Shown here in pieces: positions 48,155-59,783 of a stretch of 64,000 nucleotides of DNA (position 1 is the stretch's first letter; the number at the start of each line of letters is the position of its first letter). Source of the stretch: Imbricaverruca yamaguchii (taxonomy: Eukaryota > Arthropoda > Thecostraca > Neoverrucidae); assembly GCA_034440575.1 (NCBI GenBank), contig JAOTOL010001600.1, positions 719,501-783,500 of the forward strand, given 5' to 3'. The translations under genes were made by a program, and so were the position numbers. Under the pieces are notes generated by a model. It was not told the origin of the DNA and ran no database searches. It saw only the letters and a list, made by a program, of their open reading frames with translations.

Positions 48155-48690
48155 CAGTGTTAGAAAAACTGGCATTTGTTGGCATCATGCATACCAATAC
48201 ATTTTGTACTCCAGGATTGTGACTAGACAAAATCAAATGTTTTGTACTACATAAGGGAAAAAGAACATTGTTTGGTTGAGTGCTACCACTCCAAGTAAAT
48301 ACCTGAAAACAACTAGTGGTTTCAGCAGTCCCTATGTACTGACCAGTGAATGACCACAATACCTCTTCAAAAGGGGGTAGAAAACACCATTTTGTAAGCA
48401 CTGTTAGTGTTGCACAAGGAACGTCTCTGCACAAATGTGGCAAGTGACGTTATGTGAGAAGATGTCATGTGTCAATATAGCCTACAATTAATTGAACATG
48501 CAGTCACAGTGTAGGATTTCTACATTTTTTTTCTTGGTAGTGGAGTACAATTTTTTTAGCTGGAGTACGAATTTTTTAGCTGGATTCCAAAAAATAGCTA
48601 TGCACTTGGTGACAATTAGCCTTGTTTTAGTGGGAAAGAAAACCAACGTTAGCATTTTTGTATGCATAAACATCTTGGAAAACTAAGCCA
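48155..48690. repeat. Inverted homologous blocks, left set
   Basis: Block 48155-48400 matches the reverse complement of 50510-50765 (shared GCATACCAATACATTTTGTA and TTTGGTTGAGTGCTACCACT). Block 48500-48690 matches the reverse complement of about 51390-51520 (TTCTTGGTAGTGGAGTACAA). The order of the blocks is permuted between the two sides, so this is not one simple inverted repeat. Confidence 0.75.
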
Positions 48691-50013
48691 TGTCAAAAAC
48701 TGCTGAAAGAAAAAAATGAGTTGTCAATAACCAGATAGTATTGCTTTAATGGAATTAAAAATAAATGTTAGCATTTCATGCTGCATGTACCATACAAATA
48801 TATATGTACATATAGCTAACTGCTAAGTCAGCATATGTCAGCAAGCTAAGTCATGAATAGGTGCAATTGTGCCAAGGAATGCAACCTAGTGGGAAATGCC
48901 CTCAGTAGCCAAAGTACTCAAAAAATATACCCATGACATCTGCAGTGTATAGATATTACCTCAGTGTAGGTGGGTGATGTATTCCCAAAGTTCACAAACA
49001 AACATTTATGATAAATAGGCATGTGATGTGAATACACCAATAACATTTCACCTGGCAGAGCTCAGGATGAATCGCACTCACTCATCTTGGGCGGAACACA
49101 CCACCGGGATCATCCATCAACAAACAGTTTTCCAAAGGACTAGTCCCACAATTAATGAGCCGAGTTCACACAATTAATTTGAATTATTGCTAACTTCTGT
49201 TGTTGTCCAAAATATAAAGCACCCCAAAATGCATTTCATGAAGTGGTCAACCTTTGAGCTATTCCGAGTTGTGCATATGATTTGCCACCAATGCATAATA
49301 CACAGCTCTGCCTCAGACCCCAAAATTGGCTGTGGTTAAATTATTAGCAAAGGATGAAGTTATGAGCCAACTTCATGAGCAATGGTAGAGAAAATGGTAA
49401 CAAAAGTATACTTAATCAATTTCAACAAAGTTCACAAACTCACACCTGACACCTGAGACCAGCTCACAATGCACACTGGCCTTGCACACACCTGGCACAG
49501 CAAAAACCATGTGACTATTGGATATGGATGGATGTTTTGGAATATGATGGTTTAATAAAAATTATACTAAAACAATCCATCTAAAACAGCTTTATTTTTC
49601 ACCACCAAGTCATTTTGCATGGAAAAGCTAAAAAAAATACTGAAAATGATTCTTATGAATATTAAAAGTTCCTATATGTACTTGTTTAGTTCATGTCTGG
49701 AATGTTTATTTGAAGCAAGGATCAAGTTAGGAGTATCTAGAGCTGCTAGACGGGAGTACAAATTGTCCCTGTAAAACCGCTCACAGGTGGTTTTATTTTT
49801 CTTCTTAGGCAGAGATGGTCGGATTTGCTACCTCAGCCCTAGAAGTACAACTGATCAATGGGCGGGGGAACAGGGAATGGGTCAGAGTAAATTTCAGAAC
49901 ATGTATTACGGACCCTTCACTGACACCAATGAACCCAAAATGTGGTTATATGTTAATCTTTGCACACATTTACAAAAAAAAAAATATGTGAGTCATGCAA
50001 AAGTGCACAAATG
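48691..50013. other. No recognisable gene
   Basis: AT-rich and unassigned. Confidence 0.3.
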
Positions 50014-51520
50014 ACATTGGTTTCCTGGTGTAATTGCCTCAGAGAACTTGCTTGCTCCTGGGTGGATTTTAGGAAATTTTAAGTGGTTTTCTTGCATTGA
50101 ACTGGCTCATTGTGTCTAAAAAAAATTGTGCCTTCAACAAAACGACCTTAGATTGCGCATTCAAAGCATTTACTGGCGAAACCAGGCTTCAAATTTATAC
50201 TTGTGACACCAAGTACTCCCAGATTTGCCAACTAGAGATTTCTGTTGCTTCTTGGCGAGTACTCCAGCACAAGGCTATAGAACACCTCTAGGCTCCAGCA
50301 CAAGTTTCCAAAGAGTAATATGAAATAGATATTCATTAATCTAAATATGTCATATATCATATTAAATATTGATAAATATTGACTCAATATTGAACCAATA
50401 TTGAATTAATTATTGACACAAATATAGCATCTTTTCACATGTGAAGAGCCGCAAGTTGTGTATAGCCGGTTTTAGCAAGGCCCTTTACAAATTTTAGCAC
50501 ACGGACAACCATGCTCTGTACGCTTTGTACTGCCTTTCAAGGATGTGTACAACATTGGCTGGTCGGCACGCTGGTGTCGCGGAAACTGCTAGTTGTTGTC
50601 AGGTATGGACTTTCAGTGGTAGCACTCAACCAAACAATGTTTTTCGTTTTCCCTTCTGGAGTACAAAATATTTAATTTAGTCTAGCCACAATCCTGGAGT
50701 ACAAAATGTATTGGTATGCATGACACCAACAAACTCCAGTTTTTTTTTCCAACACTAGTCAGCTCACTATTTATCAATATTTATTCTTATATATATTTAT
50801 ATTAATCAATATTTATTAGATACTTGTGCCAGAACACTCACCAAGAAGTACCAAAAATCCTTAGTTGGCAAATCTGGGGGGTACCTGGTATCAACAGTGA
50901 ATAATTGAAGCCTTGCATTGTCATAAAGGTGCTTTGGATTTGCAAGTCATTTTGTAATTTGACTTTTTTTTAGACACGATGAGCCCATTCAATAGTCACT
51001 TTACATTTCCTCAAAGTGGCTCTGAAGCAAGCAAGTTCTCTGAGGCAATGACACAAAGAAACCAATGCCATTTGTGAACTTATGAATGCCAAATTGTTGT
51101 TTTCAGATGCACCTTGAAATAGAACTGCATTTGGCATTCATCAGTGTCAGTGAAGGATCTGCGATACCTATTCCAATCTTACTCCAACCCATCTTATTTG
51201 CTAGCCTGGTGATTGCTGTAGATCATTGCTGAGGAAAGCAGATCCAACCCAGCTACATTTACCAGCAATCATGTTTACCCGGTGCAGAGGATAGTGCTGA
51301 CTGTTGAATGCATAAGTGTCGGTGCCTTGGCTTGGCAGTTTTCAGGGATGCAAGGTTTTGATTCCTTCCAGTGCCCACCATCTCTGTCAGGGTAAGAGCA
51401 TTTGATTTCAGCCCCACTAAAACAAGGTTAATTGTCAGTAAGTGGATTATTTGTTGTACTCCAACTCAAGATTTTGTACTCCACTACCAAGAAAAAAATA
51501 TGGAAATCCTACACTGGTTG
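50014..51520. repeat. Inverted homologous blocks, right set
   Basis: Block 50014-50330 matches the reverse complement of about 50800-51090 (CTCAGAGAACTTGCTTGCT, AGATTTGCCAACTA). Blocks 50510-50765 and 51390-51520 match the left set at 48155-48690. The family behind these copies is unknown, and no frame is conserved between them. Confidence 0.7.
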
Positions 51521-51573
51521 GTTAGTTATTGCAGTTTAAGGGCACATCAACTGCAGAGGTCATGCAGTGCCCA
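51517..51573 (-). mobile_element. Micro-SINE copy (57 bp) with 14-bp TSD
   Basis: Perfect direct repeats GAAATCCTACACTG lie at 51503-51516 and 51574-51587. The core GCAGTTTAAGGGCACATCAA pairs with the GGTCATGCAGTGCCC side. Confidence 0.9.
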
Positions 51574-51587
51574 GAAATCCTACACTG

Positions 51588-52909
51588 CTTCAGCATGTTC
51601 ACATAAGAGTACACATGACTCATTCTACCCACTATGAGCCATAAGTACAAAAGCATTCTAAAAGATAAAATCTCCAAGTGAATACCTTAATTCTGACTGT
51701 TATTCAACCACTATATTCACAGAAAATGAGGCCTTCACAACAGTAGGCAAATACGCTTTAATTCCCACCATGCTATTCAACCACCACATTCACAGAAAAT
51801 GAGGTCTTCACCATCATATGCAAGTAAAGAAGCTATCAGAACTACAGCTCATCTTGTGGGAAGAAGCAATGGCATCCCTTCAACTTGGAATATACAGATT
51901 TACACAATCAGGGCACAATATGTAACAAACTACCAAAACTATTCTGCCAGAATTTAGGTTGATGTGGCTGAGTGAAGATGCAGTAGAATACACATTACAT
52001 TTTTACACTCGAAACATAGTAGTGAAAATGAATGGGCACTTTCACATACAACCTGTCTACGTGGATGCACCTCCCGACCGCTATGCCCTTCCCAGGGCAC
52101 AAATATCGGACAAAATCACAACTATCTCTCTCCAGATCAGCGATATAGTATTGAAGCTATTTTGTACTCCCCACAACGTAAAGCACCATGAACAAAAGCA
52201 TTACCAATAATAAAGAACTTGTACAACAGCACCATTCGCATTACCTCGGAGACCTACCACGACCAACCCCGGACGGAAAAGGAAGTGTCTACGCTTAGTG
52301 ATGAACGAAAGATAGAATAAGTGTAGTCATTTTTATTGCTGCCAAGAGAAATGCATTCCATTATTTTAGGAAATTATTAAAATGTACGACATCCTGGAAA
52401 ATAAATAATTCACTCGTAATGAATATCACCACAAAATTATAGCCAGTTATTTTCCTATACGACACTAGGAATGGAAGGGATGGACGGGTTCCTATCACAA
52501 GTACCTAAAGTCATAAGTACCAAGACTCATAAGTTCCAAAGCTGCCAGATAACTTCCAAAATATCCGCGGATCGGGCGGATTCACAAGTACCCGGTTTCA
52601 TAAGTTCCAAAAATAGTTCTGAATTATACCGCTAGATTACATCGTAAATATTAGGCGCCAGAGTTAACTTGCGTGCCGACAGATGGCAGGCCGCATTTGC
52701 TGTGTGCTTCAAAAAGGCTACCAAATTCATCAGTCGGGAAGTTCTCAACAAGTTGTAGAGATTTTGTGCCTAGAAAAACCAAGTGTCCCCAAACAAAAGA
52801 AACAAATGTCACCGGTTTAGTTCCGGCCTGCCTAAAATTCGTCAAAGTGGCGACATATTCATATTCATATTCAGTTCGCAAATTCGTCGAATATCCAAGA
52901 AATACAAAC
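51588..52909. other. No recognisable gene
   Basis: A duplicated phrase (CACAGAAAATGAGGxCTTCAC) occurs near 51717 and 51790. Otherwise nothing is supported. Confidence 0.35.
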
Positions 52910-53428
52910 TCTTCAGAATTCCTTCACAATTGGTACCCATATAGTCCTCGATGAACTGATCATCATGGCTATAAAAGCAGGGCGCTCTTAAAAAGCTGAG
53001 ATATTCCAGATAAAACGTCTGGGTCATTGAGATCGTGTACTCCTCAGAATTCATTCAAAATGGGCACAAATGTACTCTTGGATGCATTTACGACCATGAT
53101 CATAAAAGCTGAAGGGACGTTCATAAAAGCAAAATTATGTGTATCAAAACTTCACCTGAAAAAATTAACCTGAATCAATGCAGCGAATAAAAACACAACA
53201 CTTTTTTCCAACTTGCACGTCATGTTATATTGATATTCGATAACTACATGTGGAACATCGTGAAAACGAGCATGCTGGTGGAGCTCGGTACACTGATTAT
53301 CGTGAGCACAATCAAGAAGCCGCATTGCAAAACACTACTGAGATATTCACGATCAAAGGTCAAAGGTCATCGAGATTTCCTTCGAAATTAGCACATGGGT
53401 AGTACTCGATACACTAATTACATGAGCA
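52910..53428. repeat. 132-bp satellite, left block
   Basis: Diverged units carry the landmarks ACTGATCATCATG, AAAAGCTGA, GTTCATAAA, ATCAAAGGTC and CCTTCAAAATTGGCAC. The block includes a terminal segment with ATGCAGCGA and ATCGTGAAAACGAGCATGCTGG (53172-53279) that recurs at 59680 and 62410. Confidence 0.75.
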
Positions 53429-53969
53429 CCCTAGAAAAATTCCATTAGAAACCATTAGGAACCATTAGGATTTTCCGAATGGTTTCAATGGTCCCTAATG
53501 GTTTGACTGTTTCCTAATGGAATTTACCTGATGGTGTAGTGATCCCAATGGTCCTAATGGTATTCTGACCAGACCGATCGGAGTTTCCATTCGGAATCTG
53601 GTGGTTGTGTCGCTTTCCTAGTGGAAAAATATTCTGAATGGTTTTGATGGCAGTCTTTAGACATGCATAGATTGCCGTGAAATTTGTTTCATGCTTCCTC
53701 GGAAAATCTCACAGGACCTACGTGCTAGCGGATCTAGGGGATAGAGACATGGGGGCCATGACCCTCCCCCCCCCAAGCGACATGAAGGGGGACCAAAATA
53801 TCTTCCCACTACAAAATTTTAAACTTTAAGAAGTTTTCCTTAGGGGATGATGATGACAAAATACACAACAATGTGATGAACTTAGTCGGGATCGGCGAAT
53901 TCGCTTCTCAGAATGAATGCATTCAAAGTTCACCTGGCGAACTATAACCCGATAACCCGCGCCATCCCG

Positions 53970-54180
53970 CTGGGGGTCTTGAACCCCCTCAGGGTTTTCG
54001 CGGATAGTGAAAGAATTCATTATCGCGACAACGCGCCGAAATTTGGCATACCTTTTCCCACATCAATTGGGCATGTTGAGTCAAACTTTTGAAGTCAGGT
54101 CGTCTAGGGTCAACGAGTTTGTCTAGGTCAAGTGAGGTCACCTAAAAACGTTCAACCATTCGCCAAGCTTTAACTGATAC
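53970..54180. repeat. MITE-like repeat, partner of 23150-23410
   Basis: It shares ordered blocks with 23150-23410 (GGTTTTCGCGGATAG-like, CGCGCCGAA, GTCAACGAGTT, TCAAGTGAGGTCAC). It is nested in the 5.69-kb element. Confidence 0.55.
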
Positions 54181-54229
54181 AGATGTTCTAATGAAACTTT
54201 CTGCGTTTGCTTATTTTTGGACTTAGGGA

Positions 54230-54425
54230 ACCATTAGGACTACTAGGTACCATTATGACCAATAGGTACCATCAGAACTACTAAGACCACTATGTACCAT
54301 TAGGACCACTAGGCACCATTAGGACCACTAGGCACCATTAGGACCACTAGGTACCATCAGGGCCATTGGGTACCATCGGGACCATTAGGTACCATCAGGA
54401 CCATTAGGTACCATCAGGACCATTA
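54230..54425. repeat. 19-bp tandem repeat, left array
   Basis: The unit is GACCATTAGGTACCATCAG, about ten copies with substitutions that increase toward the outer side. It is the same unit and orientation as 58870-59060. Confidence 0.9.
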
Positions 54426-55529
54426 GGAATATAATCAAATAATTAAATTACTTTAAATGCAGGTTTGAAATAATTCGAAGGATTTAATTTAATTAAAATA
54501 ATTCAAATACATTATTGCCATGCTAGGATATTTCGTTATCAGGCGAAAAGTGGTTTTACGGAACCGCCTATCTTCACATATCCATCTCTATTGCGCATAT
54601 ATTTATCCATCACTAGCATGTCAATTTCCTCTAGTGGCGGTTTGTGCGGTTGCTGTTGGAGGTTCGCTAGTCTGGAGTTGTTTGGTTTTCTTTGAAGCAC
54701 CGATCACGGTGATTTGCCATTTATCCATACATATCGGACGTAAAAGATAATTTGATAAAGGTACTTCATAATAGTGATATACAGGACTTCGGACCTAGGA
54801 AGAAGTACGATTTACGTCCATCTGCGCCAGTCCGGGTCATGTGGAGAGGCTTGCGGCGGATCAAGCGGACCGTTATACAGCACAAGTACTAAAACTGGCT
54901 GGTAAGTGGTGATTTCGGTGTGCTTTTTGCATACGTTTCATTTGATAGTGTTTCTTAAACAAGACCAGGTCACGATAACATGGCAAATCGCTTGCCTTTG
55001 GCACCTAGTGAAGAAACTACCGATTTATGTACATTTGGGGATATTTATGTATATCTGAACACTTAAGACGTCATGCAACAAATAACTACTGATGATTCTG
55101 TGTGGTTGAACCGGTAATTGCACGGTGTACTAAACATGAATATGAACAAGCTATCCAATGTTCAAAATGTTCCTTTTGATGAAATTATTCAACCGCTTGA
55201 AAAAGCATCCTTGAAAATCACCATAATTTCTTAGCGGTGTGCCATATTCCAAACATGGAGATGTGGTTGTGCAGGATTACTTCACTGCAACTGTTGGGAC
55301 ACTAGTCATTAGTAGCCACTACAAAATATAACTACTGGTGCAGTTTCAAACAAAAAATAGGTAATTTCCTTTGTTTTTTTAAAGCCCACAGCTATCGGAA
55401 GCGATGGCGCCTGCGGACTGCTAGCTCCATGAGCAAAGAAGTAGTAGAACTATGTGGTCGACTCATATTTCAGTAGAGAAAGGTCCATTGCTCATGAATA
55501 CTGCCATCTTCTTTATTTACTCTGAACAG

Positions 55530-55549
55530 GATGCTGTGGACGTCCAAAG
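55530..55549 (+). other. Candidate 20-bp micro-exon
   Basis: A TTTACTCTGAACAG acceptor and an AAAG|GTAGGTG donor bracket 20 bases. This is only splice-signal evidence. The donor side also forms one arm of a hairpin (55546-55643), so it may be fortuitous. Confidence 0.25.
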
Positions 55550-55643
55550 GTAGGTGTTCAGTAAACTGTATATGTTTAGATGCCCCCACTTCCACCTTGT
55601 GAAAGGGGTCCTGAACAGTTCTGTTTACTGAACACCTACCTTT
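55546..55643. repeat. Perfect 21-bp inverted repeat
   Basis: Arm 55546-55566 (AAAGGTAGGTGTTCAGTAAA plus one base) is exactly complementary to 55623-55643 across a 56-bp loop. Confidence 0.92.
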
Positions 55644-56100
55644 TGTATGTCTCCTACGTCACGTTTGGTGCATAAAGCACAAAAAGATGGTTGTGTTTGT
55701 AAGCAATCCACCTTTGTCTATCAAAATACAAAGCACTGATCATGTCAAAGGTGACTGAGATGCATTCAAAAGACCAAGCAAAATATTTCCATCTTTACAA
55801 TTGCATGAAGCTTTTTATGACAATTTAATTATGTACCCTAAAGTAAGATGTATGTGAGATATGATTAGATATTCCTTGATTCTCCTCCCACTGTGTGCCA
55901 TCTATGCTAGCTTCATTAGTGGACATATCACAAGGATGCTGTGACTATGTGGTGTATTCTCCTAAAATTTTGTTTTCATGTTCCTTTCTGCACATCAGCA
56001 TACAAGTTCCTTTTTGTGTGTTGGCTATTTTTGCAGAATCTAGATGCATCATTGCTGTTGCAGTAGTGAAATGCGTGATAATCATGAGTACTGGGTATAT

Positions 56101-56710
56101 AGTGTGTGATCAGGAAGCTTTACTGTGCATACGTCAGGCCACATTTGGAATACTGCATCCAAGCTTGGTCTCCTAGCTATGAAAAAGATTGTTGGCTTTT
56201 GAGAGAGTACAAAGAGGGCTACAAAAATGGTTAATGGCATAAGCAACCTGGCATATGAGGAAAGATTGAAGAAATTGAATATGTTTTCACTTAGATATAG
56301 AAGGCTGAGAGGAGATCTCATCGAGGTCTTTAAATTTGTCAATGGTCTGGAGAGGGGATACCTTGGGGAAATGTTTGAATTTAACAGAAATGATGCAATT
56401 AGAGGTCATAAATTCAAAATTAAAATTAACCACAGCAGAACAAGGTTAAGGCAAACTTTCTTCACCAACAGGGTAGTGGAACACTGGAACCAGCTGCCAG
56501 AAAACATCGTCAGTAGCAGCACATTGAACATCTTTAAAAACAGCATAGACAATCATTATAAGAATAGAGGGCTTGCTTTTCAGTATTACAGGGAGGGCTG
56601 ATTGGCAGATTTGGTGGGCAACTGGTTCAGTGTACGAGTGCAACCAAGAAGGGCCCTTGTGGCTCAGAGTTGCACTAATCTTTTATGTCTTTATGTCTTT
56701 ATATAGCCAG
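56101..56710 (+). pseudogene. CR1-like LINE, C-terminal and 3' UTR fragment
   Basis: It begins with the sequence around LYCAYVRPHLEYC that overlaps the end of the piece at 10505-11059. It continues through LAYEERLKKLNMFSL, RYRRLRGDLIEVFK and VVEHWNQLPENIV, the conserved C-terminus of CR1-type polyproteins. A frameshift at about 56190-56230 separates the parts. The 3' end is the tandem octamer-like TTATGTCTTTATGTCTTTAT (56686-56704), the short tail repeat expected of CR1/L2 elements. The 5' end is truncated. Confidence 0.88.
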
Positions 56711-56786
56711 AGCTGTTGGTGCACCAAAACCTTAATAGCTCACTAATCTGCATGATTGTAATTATTTGTGTATATTCTGCGCAGCA

Positions 56787-56910
56787 GCTCCAGCCTGATG
56801 AGACTGATCAGTCGGCCAAAGGTGCTAGGCTGCCGCTAATGAAGGTATCTTTGGTGGCACCTCTGTACTTCCAGATGATATCCATCAACCACTGGAAAAA
56901 CAAGCCAAGT
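56787..56910 (+). other. Candidate exon, unknown protein
   Basis: It is bracketed by a GTGTATATTCTGCGCAG acceptor and an AA|GTAAGTAT donor. The open frame reads LQPDETDQSAKGARLPLM, then VAPLYFQMISINHWKNKP. I do not recognise the protein. It could join the exon at 57515, but the phase fits only if a weaker donor (GTATAT, four bases later) is used. Confidence 0.35.
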
Positions 56911-57453
56911 AAGTATATTTAATTAAAATAAAAAATAGGAGTATTTAACCAGTAGTGGTTTCAAAGTACCAGCAGGTACTAAGGAATGTGTGAACACAGT
57001 TCACCAATGTTAAGTTGTGATGCTTCTTAGATACGCTTGCAATGAAGAAGTTCAGATATGCTCCAAATATACAACTGGATGGAGAAAAGATCATTGTGTT
57101 TCATCCTGATACCATTTTCCTCTCAAAATATGATTTCAGTACAATAATCATTTGATTTCTACACGATGTATTTGAACTTTCATCTGGCTTGGACACCAAT
57201 ATATGTAATTCATGTACAGTATTTCCTGAAGGTAAGTAGAGAAAACGAACTATAACTTGCTGGTCACTAGCAAATGTAGCCAGCTTGAACACCAATATAC
57301 ACCACACCACCACCACCAGGAAGGATGTTTGATTACTTTCACCTTTAATGCTAATTTCTCCTGGAAGTTTCAATCCTCACTATCCCATGTCTTCAAATGA
57401 TACTAGGTCCTTTATCGCAATGACATTACTAATGTTGTGTATTTAATAGGTAC

Positions 57454-57510
57454 TGGGCGCCAAATAACCCTGCTGTCGGGGCATCCCTAAACCCAAATAT
57501 TCAATTTCTG
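57454..57510 (+). mobile_element. Micro-SINE copy on a splice acceptor, 8-bp TSD
   Basis: A 57-bp insert TGGGCGCCAAATAACC to AACCCAAATATTCAATTTCTG lies between ATAGGTAC at 57446-57453 and 57511-57518. The duplicated octamer contains an AG followed by the first four bases of the candidate exon. Confidence 0.88.
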
Positions 57511-57514
57511 ATAG

Positions 57515-57696
57515 GTACAAGAAGTTCAGACTCCTGCAGAAAGAGATGGCAAAGCAGAATGAGGAGGTTACTCAGCTGAAGCAGCAGGTCACCCTCCTCG
57601 AGAGCAACAAAGAGGCTCTTCAGGATTATGCCAAGCAGCTGCAGGAGCTGAACCATGCATTCCAGCACGAAGTGCCCGCTGCTGTTCAAGGACAAG
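57515..57696 (+). other. Candidate coiled-coil exon, unknown protein
   Basis: It opens after TTTCTGATAG and ends at GACAAG|GTGAGAA. The frame YKKFRLLQKEMAKQNEEV, then LKQQVTLLESNKEALQDYAK and LQELNHAFQHEVPA is a strongly predicted heptad coiled coil with normal codon composition and no stop over 60 codons. It looks like a genuine exon of a host or element gene. I cannot name the protein. The next acceptor-like site, ATATTTCAG before 58098, opens an 80-codon basic frame, but the phase does not match this donor. Confidence 0.5.
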
Positions 57697-58869
57697 GTGA
57701 GAATGAATCAAGACCCAACAAACCCAGAGTACTATTGGAAGACAAGATCAGTCCGTAAGCAGCTCATAAGTTCATATCTGCCCAAATGTCTGCCCGCTGT
57801 TCCATTCATTTCCTGTTCGAGTCTCCCCGAACCTCTCCGATCTTCTTCCCCACTGTAGATTAATGGAATAGTCCCATTTGCAGATGGCGCATTGGCCCTT
57901 TTCAAATTTAATTTGTTTATAGGCTATATATATGTTAGTGTTTTTGTTTTTGTTAGTTCCAAGGTGGGTGCAGTCATAGTTTTATTTCTTACGGTGATCG
58001 CCCTTGTAAACGTTATGAAGCAAAAACCCTGGATCAACAACACTTAATTGCATATACATTAATGGCCGTACAGTTTATATGTCATATTATATTTCAGGCG
58101 AACTGTTTTCCACAGATGGACTAAAAGACACCTGCAACCGACCAGGAGATCGGCTGACTACATAGCGCTTGTGGAACGAAAGGTGTCCAGGTTCCTGAAT
58201 ATAAAAAAACACGACCTGCGCAGAAAACTGAAGTATCCTGCTGCACCAGAAATGCAGAAAGAAGCTGAGCCATGGTCACTCCGCTTCTCGCGCCGAACAG
58301 TCGTGCCACACGCCTTGATTTTGGCCTGGTTGTGATAGGAAAAGACCGCAATTTATGCCATCCATCCGTATGTTGTGGAATATATCGTTGGAAGCTGGTT
58401 GAACTTTACCGTGCTGTGCGCAGAACTTTGGCACTGTTCGATTCCGTAGCTGACTCACATACTGATGGTTTCAAAGTATGGCTGCTGCGTGAACCCCTAT
58501 CAATAAATATGAAGCAAACCCAACACTTCCAGTAGTTGGCATTGATTTATGGACCTGATTAAACGCCCGATTTTAACGTGGTGCATTGTATCAGGCGGCG
58601 CAGTGTTGAGAAATGCTTACTTATATGTATGTGTGTGTGCAACAGCTACGGCAAAACGCTGCAAGAGTCATAGTGTTGCGTGTTGCCCTTAGGCATGGAA
58701 TAAAACAAGGGAATTCGTACCACGATTGATACATCGAGGGTAAACATCCAAAACTGTTCCCAATATCAATATATTTTTCTGCTAGAAAGCCCACCATTCA
58801 GACCACTAGAAACCACCAGGGGATATTGGGATCATGAGGGTCCATTAGGATCACAGGAATCGTCGGAAA

Positions 58870-59060
58870 CCACTAGGTACCATTAGAACCATTAGATACC
58901 ATCAGGACCATTAGGTACCATCAGGACCATTAGGTACCATTAGGACCATTAGGTACCATTAGAACCATTAGGTACCATTAGGACCATTAGGTACCATTAG
59001 GAGCATTAGGTACCATTAGAACCATTAGGTACCATCAGGACCATTAGACCATTCGGAATG
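58870..59060. repeat. 19-bp tandem repeat, right array
   Basis: About ten units of GACCATTAGGTACCATYAG. It has the same unit as the array at 54230-54425 and lies 60 bp inside the right end of the 5.69-kb element. Confidence 0.92.
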
Positions 59061-59117
59061 TTCCAATTTCCAAGGGGCAGGACCATTAGGAAATTCCTAA
59101 TGGAATTTTTTCTAGGG

Positions 59118-59783
59118 CATACAAGCTAAGAGGAGCGTTTATGATTAGCTGATATATGCAACGTCAAAGGTTAGAGTCATTGTGGTTGGATTCTTCAGAT
59201 CTCCTTCAAAATTGGTGCAATAGTCATAATTGATCCATGGACCATCATGAGCACAAAGGCTAAGAGGGGCGTTCATAAACAGCTGAGTTATTCAAGATCA
59301 AAGGTCGAGATCATTGGGGTCGGACCACCGATATACTTTGTTAATGGCACACATGTAGTCCAGGATTAACTGACGACAATGGGCATGAATGATAAGGCGG
59401 CGTTGCTAAACAGTTGAGCTATTCAGTGTTAAAGGTCAGGCTCATTGAGGTCGGACTATTAAGATTTTCTTCGAAGTTTGTACACGCGGAGTAATTGATG
59501 CACTGACCATCATCAGCATAAAAGCTAAGAGGGCGGGGTCATTGGGGTGGGACTCCTTATAATTCCTTCAAAAGTGGCACACATTTAGTCTAGGATGAAC
59601 TGACACTCATAAGCATTCAGGCCAAGATGGTCGTTCATAAACGGCTGGATTATTTGTGTCCAAGCTTTTCTGGGTGTGCATATGCAGCGATTAATAGCAC
59701 AAAGCGAATTTCAATCTGCACATTAAGCAACATTGCAATTTGATTATTACAGGGGGAATATCGTGAAAACGAGCATACTGGTA
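59118..59783. repeat. 132-bp satellite, middle block
   Basis: The CTAAGAG landmark (or its variant) occurs at about 59127, 59260, 59392 and 59524, a period of about 132 bp. It ends with the TGCAGCGATTAATA ... AACGAGCATACTGG terminal segment. Confidence 0.88.

Larger units (their letters stand above)
53429..59117. mobile_element. 5.69-kb element with short inverted ends
   Basis: The left end CCCTAGAAAAATTCCATTAG is mirrored by the right end, which in reverse complement reads CCCTAGAAAAAATTCCATTA. It splits a satellite monomer: left flank ATGAGCA, right flank CATACAAGCT, and intact monomers read GAGCATAAAAGCT, so the duplication is at most 2-3 bp (CA). Both ends carry arrays of a 19-bp repeat. 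The interior holds a LINE tail, an insert of another MITE and several splice-bracketed segments. No transposase was recognised, so the superfamily is open. Confidence 0.65.
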
